DNA of 64,000 nt. Origin: Melitaea cinxia. Lineage: Eukaryota > Arthropoda > Insecta > Lepidoptera > Nymphalidae. The stretch covers positions 4,090,001 to 4,154,000 of the forward strand of contig NC_059414.1 in assembly GCF_905220565.1 (NCBI RefSeq), read 5' to 3'. The position numbers and the translations under genes are program-made. The first letter of the stretch is position 1, and every line of letters begins with the position of its first letter. Below the pieces are notes generated by a model. That model ran no database searches. It had not been told where the DNA came from and saw nothing but the letters and a program-made list of their open reading frames with translations. Shown here one piece after another: positions 22,430-33,094 of this stretch.

Positions 22430-22692
22430 TTCCTTAGTAGTATCGTAAAGTGGCAATGAGCTTGGCACATAGTTCGAACGACCTGTGGACATTGGAGTCC
22501 CAAAGTGTTAGAATGACATCCTCGCATCTGTAAGCACGACGTTGTCAGACCCTTACTAGGTGGATAGATGACATCAAACGGCACGCTGGTAGCCGCTGGA
22601 TGCAAGTGGCACTAGATCGCGAAAGGTGGAAGCCCTTGCAAGAGACCTTTGTCCAGCAGTGAACATCGCTTGAAAATGATGATGATGATAAA
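22430..22692 (+). pseudogene. non-LTR retrotransposon C-terminal stub with GAT tail
   Basis: With frameshifts allowed, the reading is LKWQ-WAWHIVRTT, then RWIDDIKRHAGSRWMQVALD, RERWKPLQETFVQQ and stop. This is the RW-DD-AG--W---A-DR--W--L-E-VQQW tail typical of lepidopteran endonuclease/RT retrotransposons. It is followed by ATGATGATGATGATA, a short simple-repeat tail. There is one in-frame stop and at least one frame change before it. Confidence 0.75.
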
Positions 22693-23138
22693 TTTCTTAA
22701 AAATATTATGTCTTTATTATTTGTTTTAAAAACGATTAATTTTTCTTCATTTTTCGCTATCCCCTAAACGAATGGCACTGTTTACATACTAGAAAGACTC
22801 AAAGACCAAGATGTAAAAGATTTAGAAATGATAGAACTTTTTATTCCATATATTTATTTTTAATTTTTTGTATATTTAAATACGCAATAAATTTTACAAA
22901 GGGAGATGAGAGCATATGGCATTTAAAAAAAAAAGTGTATGCCTACTTATGTACGCACGTAAGAAGTTATACTTCATTGGCTAGCTAACTTCACGTCGCT
23001 AACTTCTTCGTTGACTAGCTAACTTCGGGACTTCGGTATATTGTGACGGTGTGTGTGCGTATCGTAAAAATTTAGTTTCATAAGTTTTCCCTAATGCCCC
23101 AAAAGAAGTATAAATTAAAAATAAAACAGTATTATCGC
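22693..23138. other. unassigned stretch
   Basis: A short local repeat, GCTAACTTC, occurs three times near 22983-23028. Nothing else is supported. Confidence 0.4.
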
Positions 23139-23432
23139 CTTTTTTATATCACTAGGTCGGCAAACAAGCGTACAGCTCACCTGATGGTAAGCGATTACCA
23201 CAGCTTATAGACGCCTGCAACACCAGAAGCATCGCAAGCGCGTTGTCGACCCAATCCCCAATCCCCCCCCCCCCCCAGGAGCTCTGGTCACCTTAGTCAC
23301 CAACAGGAACACAATACTGTTTGAAAATAGTATTATTTAGCTGTGATCTTCTATAAGGTCGAGGTACTTCCCCAGTCGGGCTGCTCCATATTTTGAGCAG
23401 GGAATTCCTGCTGTGCCCTACCTCAGTTAATG
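23139..23432 (-). mobile_element. dispersed repeat family F, full copy
   Basis: On the minus strand it runs from GAGGTAGGGCACAGCAGGAA to the CGCTTGTTTGCCGACCTAGT end, with a short A-rich tail. The GGGGGATTGGG position has become a run of about 14 C on the plus strand near 23264. Confidence 0.75.
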
Positions 23433-24070
23433 CGTACAGCAAATGCTAATTTCTATTTTAAAAAATACGTCTGTTCGGTGATTCCCTCTTATTTTTAGTC
23501 TTATGTTATTCTTATCATATTCTGTCACATAAGTCAACATCTTAAGTGTGTAGTAAAACATAGGTGTGCTAGGCTTTAGTCATATCCGTATTTCTGCTGC
23601 ATACATTGCCTAGGAACATGTGAAATGTATCCTATTATATGTATCATAATGCTATGTTTAGTAAGTATAAAACTACATTCTGAACAACTAAAACTGCGTA
23701 CAACACAAATACGTTTGGAAATACCTAAATCAAATGCACTATTCTCATACCTAAACAGTAGATAGTTAAGAACATGTCGATAACAAACAATTACCGTATA
23801 GTGAATCATTTATAAAATTTACTTCGCTGTAACTTTACTATATGTACAAAGATATCTGTATCATATTTATTATAATTAATTACCATCGCCCTCACAAAGG
23901 ACTAAGACATTAAAATATAATCAACATTCATTAAGATGTGGTATTATACTGAAAGATTTTAATTTACAAAATAATATACCTTATAACGACTATACTGATT
24001 GATGCGATGAAAGTTCCCTTAATACTAATAGTTTTTGGTTCAATTCTAATTCCTAGTTGATTTATCAGTT
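23433..24070. other. unassigned stretch
   Basis: A minus frame of 77 codons at 23576-23809 (H, I, Y-rich, CYRHV and SCSECSF motifs) has no recognised family and no neighbours that support it. Confidence 0.4.
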
Positions 24071-24130
24071 TAAGTCTCCCCACCGTGCACGTGAGCTTTA
24101 GTCCCGGTTGTTATCATAAGCACTTAATTA
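24071..24130 (+). mobile_element. SINE E body fragment
   Basis: GTCTCCCCACCGTGCACGTG and TAGTCCCGGTTGTTATCATA match the middle of the E element, with ten or so bases missing. Confidence 0.6.
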
Positions 24131-25757
24131 TGATTGTTATTTTTGGATTCATTATTCGATAACATATAGTAAAGCAGCCTAATTAATAATATTTCTTATT
24201 TTAGTAGTTATAATTTGTTTTGTGCTTACTTAAAGAAGTCGTTTTTCATCATCATTATTACATATAGGTATATATATATATATATATATATTACATAATA
24301 ATGTTATTCATATATACGTATTTCGCCTTATTAACTGTATTAATAAAACTTCGCAGTCTGTCCGTTCATCTAATACCATCTTATATTTTATAGATAAACA
24401 GAATTTTCCATAGATATATAGAACCACTTTATAAATAATTTATAAATCCCACTGTAAAAATTTTTTTATTTTAATAAACAAATATTAAGTATTATAGTGG
24501 GACGATACTCTTTGTGTAGGCGTTCGATACCGACTTACCAAATTTTGAGATCACTATTACGTCACGCGGGCACTTTTGAAGAGAAAGCTCGGTAGAGAAT
24601 TGTATCAAAAACCGAAAGTTCTCAATGAAACTGGTCAAACAACAAACATTCAGTACAATTGCCTTATACTTTAATGAATTTATTTATTATGTAATAATGA
24701 TATATTATTTTAAGTCCCATGAAGTACATATGAAAATACAAAATTAGTTTTCCATAATACAAAAAATAATTTAACTCTAAAATTTTTTTTTTGAAGAACT
24801 GATACAAAACACAGATCTCAAGTAGAATAACATAAATATTTTAACCCAATAAATAATCGGTACCTCAAATTTAAATAAATATTATTATATTTGACACTTT
24901 AGAATCGTTATCTAACTAAGGTATATGAGTTTAATCAATCAATAATTTATTTATATCTTTAGTTACAAAATGTCTTAATTCATTAACTTTATGGATGATT
25001 ATCATCAATAAATATCTATCTCGAAATTGACACTCCTAGATAAAGTCGTCATATATGATGTATGTAAATATGTAAAAAAATGTAAATATTGCCAAATTAT
25101 AAATATTTCCTCATGTAACTTGGACATGCACATATTAATTGTATGAAAAAGAATTTAACATCATTTTTTACAATCTAATTAATGTATGATTTGAGATTAT
25201 TTGATTTACATTAATTAACAAGGAAGAAAAATAAACTGAACTGAAGATTGATCCCTGTATAACTCTATTTAATATAAAAATGTAAGCAATTTTTTTAAAC
25301 AATTGCTTAAAATAATATACACGTCATGTGTGTAACAACTGGGTTAATCACAATCACCAATTATAAACAAAGTATAAAAATCAAAACAACTTTACTGATT
25401 CACTTGCATCTCAGTCTAAAAGCTTGGCTAAAAACACTCCTAATCTCTGTACCGTAAGTCCTAATATCGTATGCTAATAACTATGTATTTCCTAACAGTT
25501 TCTGCATGTTTAAATTTAGATTGATGACGTACTGTCAATCATTCACAGCTATTTATGTGTGTGCGTCATTTTCAATTCTAAGATTTTTACGATGAAGGAA
25601 TCACTGCGCTTTATTCACTTGAACTTTTAGATACAGAAGCGACGGTCTTGACACCTACACTTTTATCGCGCTAATCAATACATATAATTTAAGGTATATG
25701 AGAAAAAATATTATTGGGACCTTTATCAATGCAAATGGCATCCAAAACAATGATTGT
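24131..25757. other. unassigned AT-rich stretch
   Basis: Contains a (TA)n run at 24268-24290 and a GC-richer short patch at about 24500-24620. No reading frame of note. Confidence 0.4.
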
Positions 25758-26007
25758 CAGATTTTTTTGTCTGTTTGTCTGTGCGTTTGTGCACGCTAGT
25801 CTCAGAAATGGCTCATTCGATTTAGATGTGGTTTTTACTGATATGTTGTGGCAAGCTTAGCTTAACACTAAATGTTAAGCTAAGCTTGCCACAATATTTG
25901 TTTCATGTCAACCGGTTCATAAATAAAAAAGTTATGCCAATTTAAAAAATCACGTTGAATATGTAAAGTCACTATTCCACGCGGACGAAGTCGCGAGCAC
26001 AGCTAGT
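25758..26007 (+). mobile_element. Helitron-like element with internal 22-bp hairpin
   Basis: The 5' part has TTTTTTGTCTGTTTGTCTGT and CTCAGAAATGGCTCATTCGA. The 3' end has CGCGGACGAAGTCGCGAGCA, CAG and CTAG before T, giving the hairpin-plus-CTRR end. A perfect 22-bp inverted repeat lies in its middle (25846-25894). Confidence 0.65.
25846..25894. repeat. perfect 22-bp inverted repeat, 5-bp loop
   Basis: The left arm 25846-25867 starts TTGTGGCAAGCTTAGCTTAA. The right arm 25873-25894 is its exact complement. The loop is CTAAA. Confidence 0.95.
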
Positions 26008-26629
26008 GCTAAATAAATATGTTCGTCGTTAACACACCCAAATTCATAAAATAATGAGTATCAATTTATATACTTGATCTTTTTTCTTGTTGTTATTGAA
26101 TCAACGTATGATAACATTTAATTAGTCAATTTTACACCAATTTTAGTACTAAAAAACAGCAGATCTTGTTGCAGTTATTTTGTTTAAACATAACTTGTAC
26201 ACATTCGGTATTAAGAAATAAAAAAAAATCCTCAGAAAATTATATAAGGTAAGAAAAAATGTTTATATAGAATAAGCCTAATTAACAAATTAAATAATGG
26301 AATACAATAGAAAAAAAAATATTAATAATAATGATTTTAATTATTAATTCAATTACCAAATTAACACTTGAGTTTAATTAATATTTTTTTGCTAGATAAT
26401 TAACTATGTATCGAGTGATAATAAACTACATTTTTTTAATATTTAATTTTTTCGATGACAGTTTGTTGACATACAAATTGTTGATTTTTATCTCTTAAGA
26501 TGTTACTGATCATCTGAAATATTATACTTATAATTTGGAGCACTTATATAATAACTTTTACGTTCCTTTCCCTTCGTTTGTATACCATTAAGATTTTGAT
26601 ATAAGAATATATTATGTACTTTTCGCTCT
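26008..26629. other. unassigned AT-rich stretch
   Basis: Immediately upstream of the reverse-transcriptase fragment. No coding continuation of it was found here. Confidence 0.4.
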
Positions 26630-27060
26630 TTACTTTGCAGTAGCGGTCAAGGAGATCCTACAAACTGTTTCTGAAAGAGTTCGCATTCGCTTTCGCACCG
26701 ATGGCAGTCCTTTCAACTTGGCCAGACTTAAGGCGCGCACCAAAGTCTCGCATGCATTGATCACAGAGATCATGTATGCTGATGACCTGTCTGTGTCTTG
26801 GCAGAATCCCCAGACGACCTGCAACAGCTTGATGTCCGCTTTCCACCAAGCATGCTGCAAATTCGGCCTAAAGATCAGGAAGTAATATCCCTAGACATCC
26901 GTGGTCGTGAGTCACTGACCATTAAGCTTGGTGAGGACGTGTTGAAACAGGTCGATAAATTCCGTTATCTGGGAAACACTATAACAGCTAAGTGTGACCT
27001 TGGTACTGAGATCAACAGAAGGATAAGTGCTGCAACTGCAGCACTTATCCTGCTGTTCGG
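26630..27060 (+). pseudogene. non-LTR reverse transcriptase fragment with YADD
   Basis: Conceptual plus-strand reading: VSERVRIRFRTDGSPFNLAR, LKARTKVSHALITEIMYADD, then QTTCNSLMSAFHQACCKFGL, and after a frame change VLKQVDKFRYLGNTITAKCD and LGTEINRRISAA. The YADD box is the catalytic motif of the RT palm, and VDKFRYLG plus INRRISAA are the usual downstream motifs of RTE-like elements. The frame breaks between KIR and the second part, and the endonuclease and C-terminal tail are absent. The sequence ends at a local inverted duplication (GTGCTGCAACTGCAGCAC), possibly where it was truncated. Confidence 0.85.
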
Positions 27061-27747
27061 GTGCTGTGCTGTTCGGGTCGAAGTGGTCGCCGTGGCCGAA
27101 AATCGTTCGGAATACATACTATGTTATGTACGTTCATAATACCTTGTTCGTTCTTTTTAAATGAAGAGAGATATCAATGATTGAAGCAACATCGAAAATG
27201 AAAGTCAAAAAACGTAGTAGTAGGTATCTATTAGGTAATAGATTTTTTAACAGGAAAATCGAGGTAAACATGCTTAGTTAATGTCGTAATGACCTAAAAT
27301 ATATTTATTGGTTTTTATTTTTGGAACTCCATTCACTTCAACTTTTGAGGGTCATTTGTATTACGCAACTTCAGAATCATTATTTTGCAAAATAGTCTAT
27401 TTTTAATAATCATAATATTTGCATAATTATTATTTGAACCTCTTTCACGCCCACGAGCTATATTTAATATATTTGAATAGCATTTTCACAGTCAATAAAT
27501 GCCTAAAACGCTGTCGATGGCCGTCTATGGATAAATATTTGGACCAACAATTAAATTAGAACAAAAATGCTTGATTACTAAGAAAAGCTTTTCTTTTTCG
27601 GCTCTTAAGAAAAGCGAAAAAAAAAACTGTTCTAAAAGAGAAATAAGCCTTGGCCTATTTACGATAAGCTCAACAAATGACTCTGGTTTACCTTGATTTG
27701 ACGAATAACTACTAGCTGATAGGGATACCAAGTGCAACGATAGTTGT
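27061..27747. other. unassigned stretch
   Basis: A minus frame of 70 codons at 27525-27737 has an F/E/K-rich section from an A/T homopolymer region. Not considered a gene. Confidence 0.4.
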
Positions 27748-27995
27748 CGTGGACGGATTTGTTACCCAGGTGTTAACGGAGCACGATGGATTCTCCAAGT
27801 ACTTGCACCATTTCAAGTCCAAGGAGAGTTCGTCGTGTGTCTGCGACATGCATCAAGCATGGCTCTGAATCTATCCTCCACATCTCCCTGGACTGCCCGG
27901 CCCAAGATTACCAGAGGTACAAACTAGAGATACAAATACAGTTACATTTGGACAAAGATGCGCTCATAAAGGTAATAAAAACCAAAAGAAAGAGG
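27748..27995 (+). pseudogene. R1/Jockey-type ORF2 C-terminal stub
   Basis: The first frame gives TQVLTEHDGFSKYLHHFKSK and ESSSCVCD, the end of the RNase H-like region and start of the C-terminal cysteine motif in R1/Jockey-group retrotransposons (usual form LTGHG-F--YL-RF-L--S--C-C). After a frameshift the second frame gives ESILHISLDCPAQDYQRYKL, the H----CP part of the same motif. The piece ends at the following SINE. The element is 5'-truncated and frameshifted. Confidence 0.7.
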
Positions 27996-28005
27996 GATAT
28001 GCATT

Positions 28006-28330
28006 CAGCCTGTAACATCCTACTGCTAGGCATAGGCCTCTTTCTCCATGCAGGAGAAGGATTGAAGCTTAATCCACCACGCTGCTCCACTGCGGGTTGG
28101 CGGATATGTTCCTATGAGTAACGATGACTAATCAGGTATTTATGATAGCAATTGGGACTAACAGCTTAAGGTACTCTCCAAGGCAAGGTGGGGAGACCCA
28201 CAAAAACAGACATCAAAACCAAAAAGAACTATTTGTACAAATCAAATATCAATCCCTAGTCGGAATCGAACCTGCAACCCGTCGGTATTTAAGGCAACTA
28301 CTAGCACAACTGCACCAGAGCGGTCGTTAA
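28006..28330 (-). mobile_element. tRNA-headed SINE, subfamily E3
   Basis: On the minus strand it begins CTCTGGTGCAGTTGTGCTAG with box B GGTTCGATTCC, has a GATTTGTACAAATAG block, then TGGGTCTCCCCACCTTGCCT, and ends in the GAGGCCTATGCCTAGCAGTA-type tail and GTTACAGGCTG. It shares body and tail with E but has a different tRNA-like head, the one also at 31637-31862 and 57345-57622. Confidence 0.7.
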
Positions 28331-28919
28331 AAAGAGGAATATATTCTTAAAATATTGCACGGAAATATGTAAATTGATTCATAAACGAAACAAGACATAA
28401 AACAATGTTATTTAAATATCATTTTTAATACAAAACCCTAATACAACATAGGATAAGACATTGAATTGTTATGTAACTTAGTGTAAAAATAGATTATTGT
28501 TAACGCTAAAATTATAAATATAAACTTATATAAAATAGAATAGTCGGGAATCAACCCAGTCTGTGAATGAGGATGGATGAAAGAATGAATCAGTATGCGG
28601 AATGAACGTGCGAGAGGAATAAATATTATACTATCATAATATTTTAATGTATCAAGCAACATTTACCACTAACCTTATTATACTAATCTTGTTGTTGTAT
28701 TTATTTGCGTCACTTTAAATTCTAATCTCGATATTTGATAGTTTATTTTTATTTTTTCTTTATTTTTTAAATGTGAAATTTAAACCAATTTATTGTTGAG
28801 ATGTTATAGGTTTCATAGTTTAAGTACTCGGGTCCCATGAGTCATAAATTCAAGTTTTTTTTTCTTCATAAGTGCATTTTTGTTTGATAACTCTAAAACT
28901 GAATAGCATAGATGGTTTT
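28331..28919. other. unassigned stretch
   Basis: A minus frame at 28438-28662 (74 codons) is I/Y/F-rich and unrecognised. Confidence 0.4.
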
Positions 28920-29064
28920 AAATTATAGATACCACTGATAGGCATAGGCTGCTCCGATTCGGGTTGACGGATATATTCCCTACTATGAGTAACAATCGCT
29001 ATCAGATGTAGAAACAGCCAGACCACGGCAAACATCTGTATGTCCAATACAAATGTTTGTCATG
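28920..29064 (-). mobile_element. SINE E fragment, internally deleted
   Basis: It keeps ATAGGCATAGGCTGCTCCGA, GACGGATATATTCCCTACTA, AACAATCGCTATCAG and CCACGGCAAACATCTGTATG. The centre, including the CCCCACCGTGCC block, is missing, and it stops at the edge of the tRNA-like head. Confidence 0.65.
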
Positions 29065-30004
29065 TAAATAGATTGTTTCGTTACTGTTATATAAAGATGA
29101 AAAATACATGAAACAGTTTGATTGATACGATCAAAATTTTAAATCTAGTTTTGTAATCTATTGTTTTTCGTTTTCATGTTCTATTTTCTTTTGTTCGTAC
29201 TCTAGTAGGTAGTGGTCAAGTGTGTTTGTTTCGTTGAAATACGGGAAATCTCAAAATAGTAATCGCAATAAGTCTAAAAGGTGCATTATGTAACATTATA
29301 TTTGACTCGAAAAAAAAAAAAGAAATGGCTTTATAGAAACCAAAGAAATTGCCTTATTGAATGTCAATTAGAAGTGGGTAATAAACGAAACCAACGCGAT
29401 GTAAATTAACGTAATAACTACTACAATTGTTATTTTTATTTTAAGTCGTTTTACAGTAAAAAAACCGAAATATGAAGATTCAAGGTTAAACGGTGGTGAA
29501 GTCCTTGATATATTGCATTAATTCGTTCTCATATTACCATATTTCCATACACAAGATACATACGAATAAAAAATACATTGTATAACGAAATCCGAACTAC
29601 GCTTAATTTTGTAGTAAAAGCAAAAAAAAATCGGAAAATTTACAACAACTTTTGTAATATTTTTACGTGTGAATTAATAAAGTTAATAAAACAAAATTTT
29701 CAGTTGTGTTAATCGTCTTTACATCAAGCTAGTATTATATTATATTACTAATACTAAAAAAAATTGAATTAATTTGATTGAGACGAAATAAATTCTTTCT
29801 TGTTTTTTTTTAATAAATTTTGTAATGTTATAATTAATTATTTATTTAGTTATTTGTATTTTTATTTTGAATTAATTCCAAGAGCTCAAAAATACAATAA
29901 GTGTTGTAATGTAGCCCTCTGACCTTTAAACGTCATATTATAACCACAGTAAAACTCACATCTATGAAAAGATAATTCATTTTTATTACAAGATCAAGGA
30001 AAGA
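29065..30004. other. unassigned AT-rich stretch
   Basis: Only A and T homopolymer runs stand out. Confidence 0.4.
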
Positions 30005-30300
30005 TCAAGGAAAAGCTGAGACAATAAAACGTATAGCAGGTAGATTATTGTCTCTTAACAGGAAATATTGTGCACATGTCCTCATGACTACTAGTTCTAC
30101 TGAGTTCAAATCCTGGAGGACACTCGTTCTCAGCGGTGTATCTGATTTGAATTTACGTAAATTTTCCAATCGCATTGGAGCAACGGATAAGACCATTCTT
30201 CTTCGTATTAAAGTTGTCAATTATCTATGCAACATCGAGACAAAAATATTCGTACTGATCTTGACCCGAACGTCAGTATTAAGGAAACTATAGCACCGTA
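30005..30300 (+). other. GC-richer block with an unrecognised 81-codon frame
   Basis: Base composition rises above the surroundings, and a plus frame at 30048-30293 (begins at TTG, not ATG) reads SLNRKYCAHVLMTTSSTEFK, then SDLNLRKFSNRIGATDKTIL. The composition is more protein-like than the chance frames elsewhere, but I recognise no domain, see no splice structure, and an in-frame stop lies 24 bases upstream of it. It could be a decayed exon or an old transposon piece. Confidence 0.3.
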
Positions 30301-30496
30301 GAATCAGAACGGTGACTGTAATCAAAGGGCAATAGGAATACTAACGATAAAAGTTCTGGGTCTTCAAGAGACATAATGTCGTGGATACACGGTCAATGTA
30401 AGCCATTTACAATTTTCAATACTTCTATATGCAAAGAAGTGTTATACAGTGTTGTACAAGATGGACTTTACACACATAGATAGATACATAAACACA

Positions 30497-30542
30497 TATA
30501 CAGACATACTTATGAATGTATTCATAAGTATGTGTCTGTATA
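30497..30542. repeat. inverted repeat (hairpin)
   Basis: TATACAGACATACTTATGAA (from 30497) pairs with TTCATAAGTATGTGTCTGTA (to 30540) except for a two-base bulge. The loop is a few bases. Confidence 0.85.
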
Positions 30543-30641
30543 GTGTCGAAATGGTCTAGAGTACAATGTATGAACGAAAAAGTAAACTAAGGCTGACATA
30601 GAATCACTTATAAAAGAAAATATGCACTGTTTTATTTCTAA

Positions 30642-30936
30642 CTAGCCGTACCCGCGACTTCGTCCGCGTGGATTTAAACAAAAAAGTTATTATTCAGTTT
30701 TTAGAATTATAAAATAAATAAATTTCTAAAATAAAAGTAGCCTAAGTTACTCCTTACTACATCAACTATCTGGCAGTGAAAGTCCCGTCAAAATCAATCC
30801 AGCCGTTTCAGGGACTAGCCGGAACAAACAAACAAACAGACAGACAGACAAAAATTGTAAAAAATGTTATCTTGCTGTATGCTCTGAGTATACATCCATA
30901 TGCATTTAGTAAGAAGCGGTTATTTTACTATTACAA
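30642..30936 (-). mobile_element. Helitron-like element
   Basis: The plus-strand left edge ACTAGCCGTACCCGCGACTT with CGTCCGCGTGG is the minus-strand hairpin/CTAG end. The body has AGTCCCGTCAAAATCAATCC, a CAAACAGACAGACAGACA run, and CATCCATATGCATTTAGTAA before GCGGTTATTTTACTATTAC. Relatives are at 59697-60350 and, cut by the window edge, 63893-64000. Confidence 0.65.
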
Positions 30937-31412
30937 TTAACAAAAAAAAAAACCGACTTCAAAAAGGAAACTAAAAAGTGAAAAATAAATTTACTTTGTA
31001 CAAAGTAATTCGTATTTTGATTTAGTTAATCAGAAATGATTAAATAAATATTTTATAATTTTGAAGTCGGTGCCAAGTAAAACAATAACTACTCTAGTAT
31101 CTACTCACAAGTTGTATTGAGTTTTCTTTCATAATTTGTTTCATTGACTATTAGGTTGAATACTGTTATTATTCTGTTATTGTTTTGACATATCTTATAA
31201 TATTTTTTGTACTTGTTTGTTGTGTGTGTGTTGTTTGTATTTGTTATTGTAGCCAGGCTGTTGTAGTATTTACTTGGCACCAACTTCAAAATTATAAAAT
31301 ATTTATTTAATCATTTCTGATTAACTAAATCAAAATACGAATTACTTTGTACAAAGTAAATTTATTTTTCACTTTTTAGTTTCCTTTTTGAAGTCGGTTT
31401 TTTTTTTGTTAA
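30937..31412. mobile_element. foldback element with ~140-bp arms and TTAA flanks
   Basis: The left arm 30941-31082 and right arm 31269-31408 are inverted and nearly identical (A-run length and one base near GAAGTCGGTGCC differ). Arms start CAAAAAA...ACCGACTTC and include AAACTAAAAAGTGAAAAATA and TTACTTTGTACAAAGTAATT. TTAA lies directly outside both ends (30937-30940, 31409-31412), as a target duplication would. The 186-bp centre carries only a chance minus frame. The ACCGACTTC end resembles family D. Confidence 0.75.
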
Positions 31413-31443
31413 AAATTATTTTATTTTACAATTTTTAGTGATG

Positions 31444-31632
31444 GGTAGACCTAATAAGGATGCTTTTTCTCTTATGTCAGGGTTTCGGAAACATACACAA
31501 TACACAAGCACAAACACCCAGATCATGACAAACATCTATATGGCCAATACAAATGTCTGTCGTGCGCGGGGATTGAACCCACTAACGCCAGCGCAACAGC
31601 CGGTGCTGTGACCGCTGCGCTAACGCGTCGAC
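31444..31632 (-). mobile_element. tRNA-headed SINE, subfamily E2
   Basis: On the minus strand: GTCGACGCGTTAGCGCAGCG (box A region), GGGTTCAATCC (box B, one base off), CAGACATTTGTATTGGCCAT, TTGTCATGATCTGGGTGTTT, then a distinct tail with GCATCCTTATTAGGTCTACC. The tail differs from E and matches the copy at 41497-41700. Confidence 0.7.
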
Positions 31633-31636
31633 ATAC

Positions 31637-31862
31637 TATGAGTAAAGTTTGCTATCAGGTGTACGTAATAACAACCGGGACTAACAGCCTAGCGTGTTCT
31701 CCGAGGCTAGGTTGGGAGAACCACAAGGATTAACAACTAGACCGAAAATAAATATTTGTATAAACATAAATATCCACTCCGAGCTGGAATAGAACCCGCG
31801 ACCGTCGGTGTTTAGGCGCCGCCGACACGGCACATGCACCATTATATCAAAGCGGTCGTCAA
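31637..31862 (-). mobile_element. tRNA-headed SINE, subfamily E3, 3'-truncated
   Basis: On the minus strand: ATAATGGTGCATGTGCCGTG (box A region), GGTTCTATTCC (degenerate box B), TTTATACAAATATTTATTTT, a CGGTCTAGTTG block, then CGGAGAACACGCTAGGCTGT and CATAGTATG. It stops before the tail, at the E2 head at 31632. Confidence 0.65.
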
Positions 31863-31864
31863 AC

Positions 31865-32430
31865 AGCAAAAGGTATAACTGCTGTAAATTGTTGAGAAAT
31901 TCCCTCGAGTGTTTATGGGCTCCGCCATCAAACCTGGTCCTGCGACACAGATAATCACACAGCAGGTAATTGCTATAAATCGTTGAAAAGTTCCCTCGAC
32001 TATCTTTCGTCTCCATCATCAGACTGTAATGGCACTTGTTACTCATATGGGAGCAAAGTTCTCATCAATAGAAATGAATTAAGTTCAAACAGCAGGTAAT
32101 TACTATAAGTCGTTGAAGAGTTCCCTCGACTATCTTTCGTCTCCATCATCAGACTGAAATAGCAGTTATAACTCACACATATGCAAAGTTCTCATCAATA
32201 GAAACGAATTAAGTTCAAACAGCAGGTAATTGCTATAAATCGTTAAAGAGTTCCCTCGACTATCTTTTGTCTCCATCATCAGACTGTAATGGCACTTATA
32301 ACTCATACAGGTGCAATGTTCTCATCAATAGAAACGAATTAAGATCAAAAAGCAGGTAATTGCTATAAATTGTTGAAGAGTTCCCTCGACTATCTTTCTT
32401 CTTCATCATCAGATCGACTCCAGACCTTTA
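31865..32430. repeat. 130-bp tandem array, four regular units
   Basis: AGCAGGTAAT begins at 31961, 32091, 32221 and 32351, exactly 130 bp apart. Each unit has a GTTCCCTCGACTATCTTTCG core, CTCCATCATCAGACTG, and AAAGTTCTCATCAATAGAAA. A diverged unit precedes them from about 31865. The TTCCCTCGA...CCATCATCAG core parallels the family D core, and a D fragment follows at 32488. Confidence 0.9.
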
Positions 32431-32487
32431 TTAAATAGTAGTGCTTTATAGTACCTAATGAAAACATGATTAAATTTACTAGTCACC

Positions 32488-32713
32488 CTTACGATTTTTG
32501 AAAGTTTCCCTCGATTTCTCTGGGATCCCATCATCAGATCCTGGTTTCCTTATCATGGTACCAAACTATGAATATCTCCTTTCCAACAAAAAAAGAATTA
32601 TCAAAATCGGTTCATAAACGAAGAAGTTATCTCCGAACATACATAAAAAAAAAAAAAAATATATATACGGTCGAATTGAGTAACCTCCTTCTTTTTTTGA
32701 AGTCGGTTAAAAA
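32488..32713 (+). mobile_element. family D element, 3' half
   Basis: It keeps GTTTCCCTCGATTTCTCTGG, CCCATCATCAGATCCTGGTT, TTCCAACAAAAAAAGAATTA, a poly(A)/AT run, GGTCGAATTGAG and TTTTTGAAGTCGGTTAAAAA. The other half is missing or replaced by the 130-bp array. Confidence 0.7.
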
Positions 32714-33016
32714 GACACTCAAATTTTTTTTATTTGTATAAATGACTGTCCGTGGTAGGATATAAATAAAGTACCTATATAAATTCAACAGACGTTTGTG
32801 AAAACAATTTAAAATAAGTTTTACAAAGATGAAAAAATAAAAGTGAATGCAGTATTTTTCAATATATTGCGACTCACTTCTTGTTACTTCTGTTTTATTA
32901 CTTTATAAGCATATAATATTAGATACACATTATTACATACTCGTATAGGAATCAAAAATAAATAAAAGCGCTTAGACAACATACAAAAGCGGTCTCATTC
33001 GTTTTTTTTTTTTAGT
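32714..33016. other. unassigned stretch
   Basis: AT-rich, ending in a T run before the duplicated block. Confidence 0.4.
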
Positions 33017-33094
33017 ATTTTGTAAAATTTATTTTACCTACTCGTATGAGTAAACTTAAAAAATTCAATCACAAAAACTCAGTTTAGGATATCA

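Noticed and set aside
23576..23809. 77-codon minus frame with CYRHV and SCSECSF, considered as a zinc-finger exon
   Set aside because: Cysteine and histidine spacing does not fit a finger, no splice sites were evident, and base composition is the same as the background.
31961..32416. Considered a CRISPR-like array because of exact 130-bp spacing
   Set aside because: Whole units repeat, with no short repeat/unique spacer alternation, and the genome is clearly eukaryotic.
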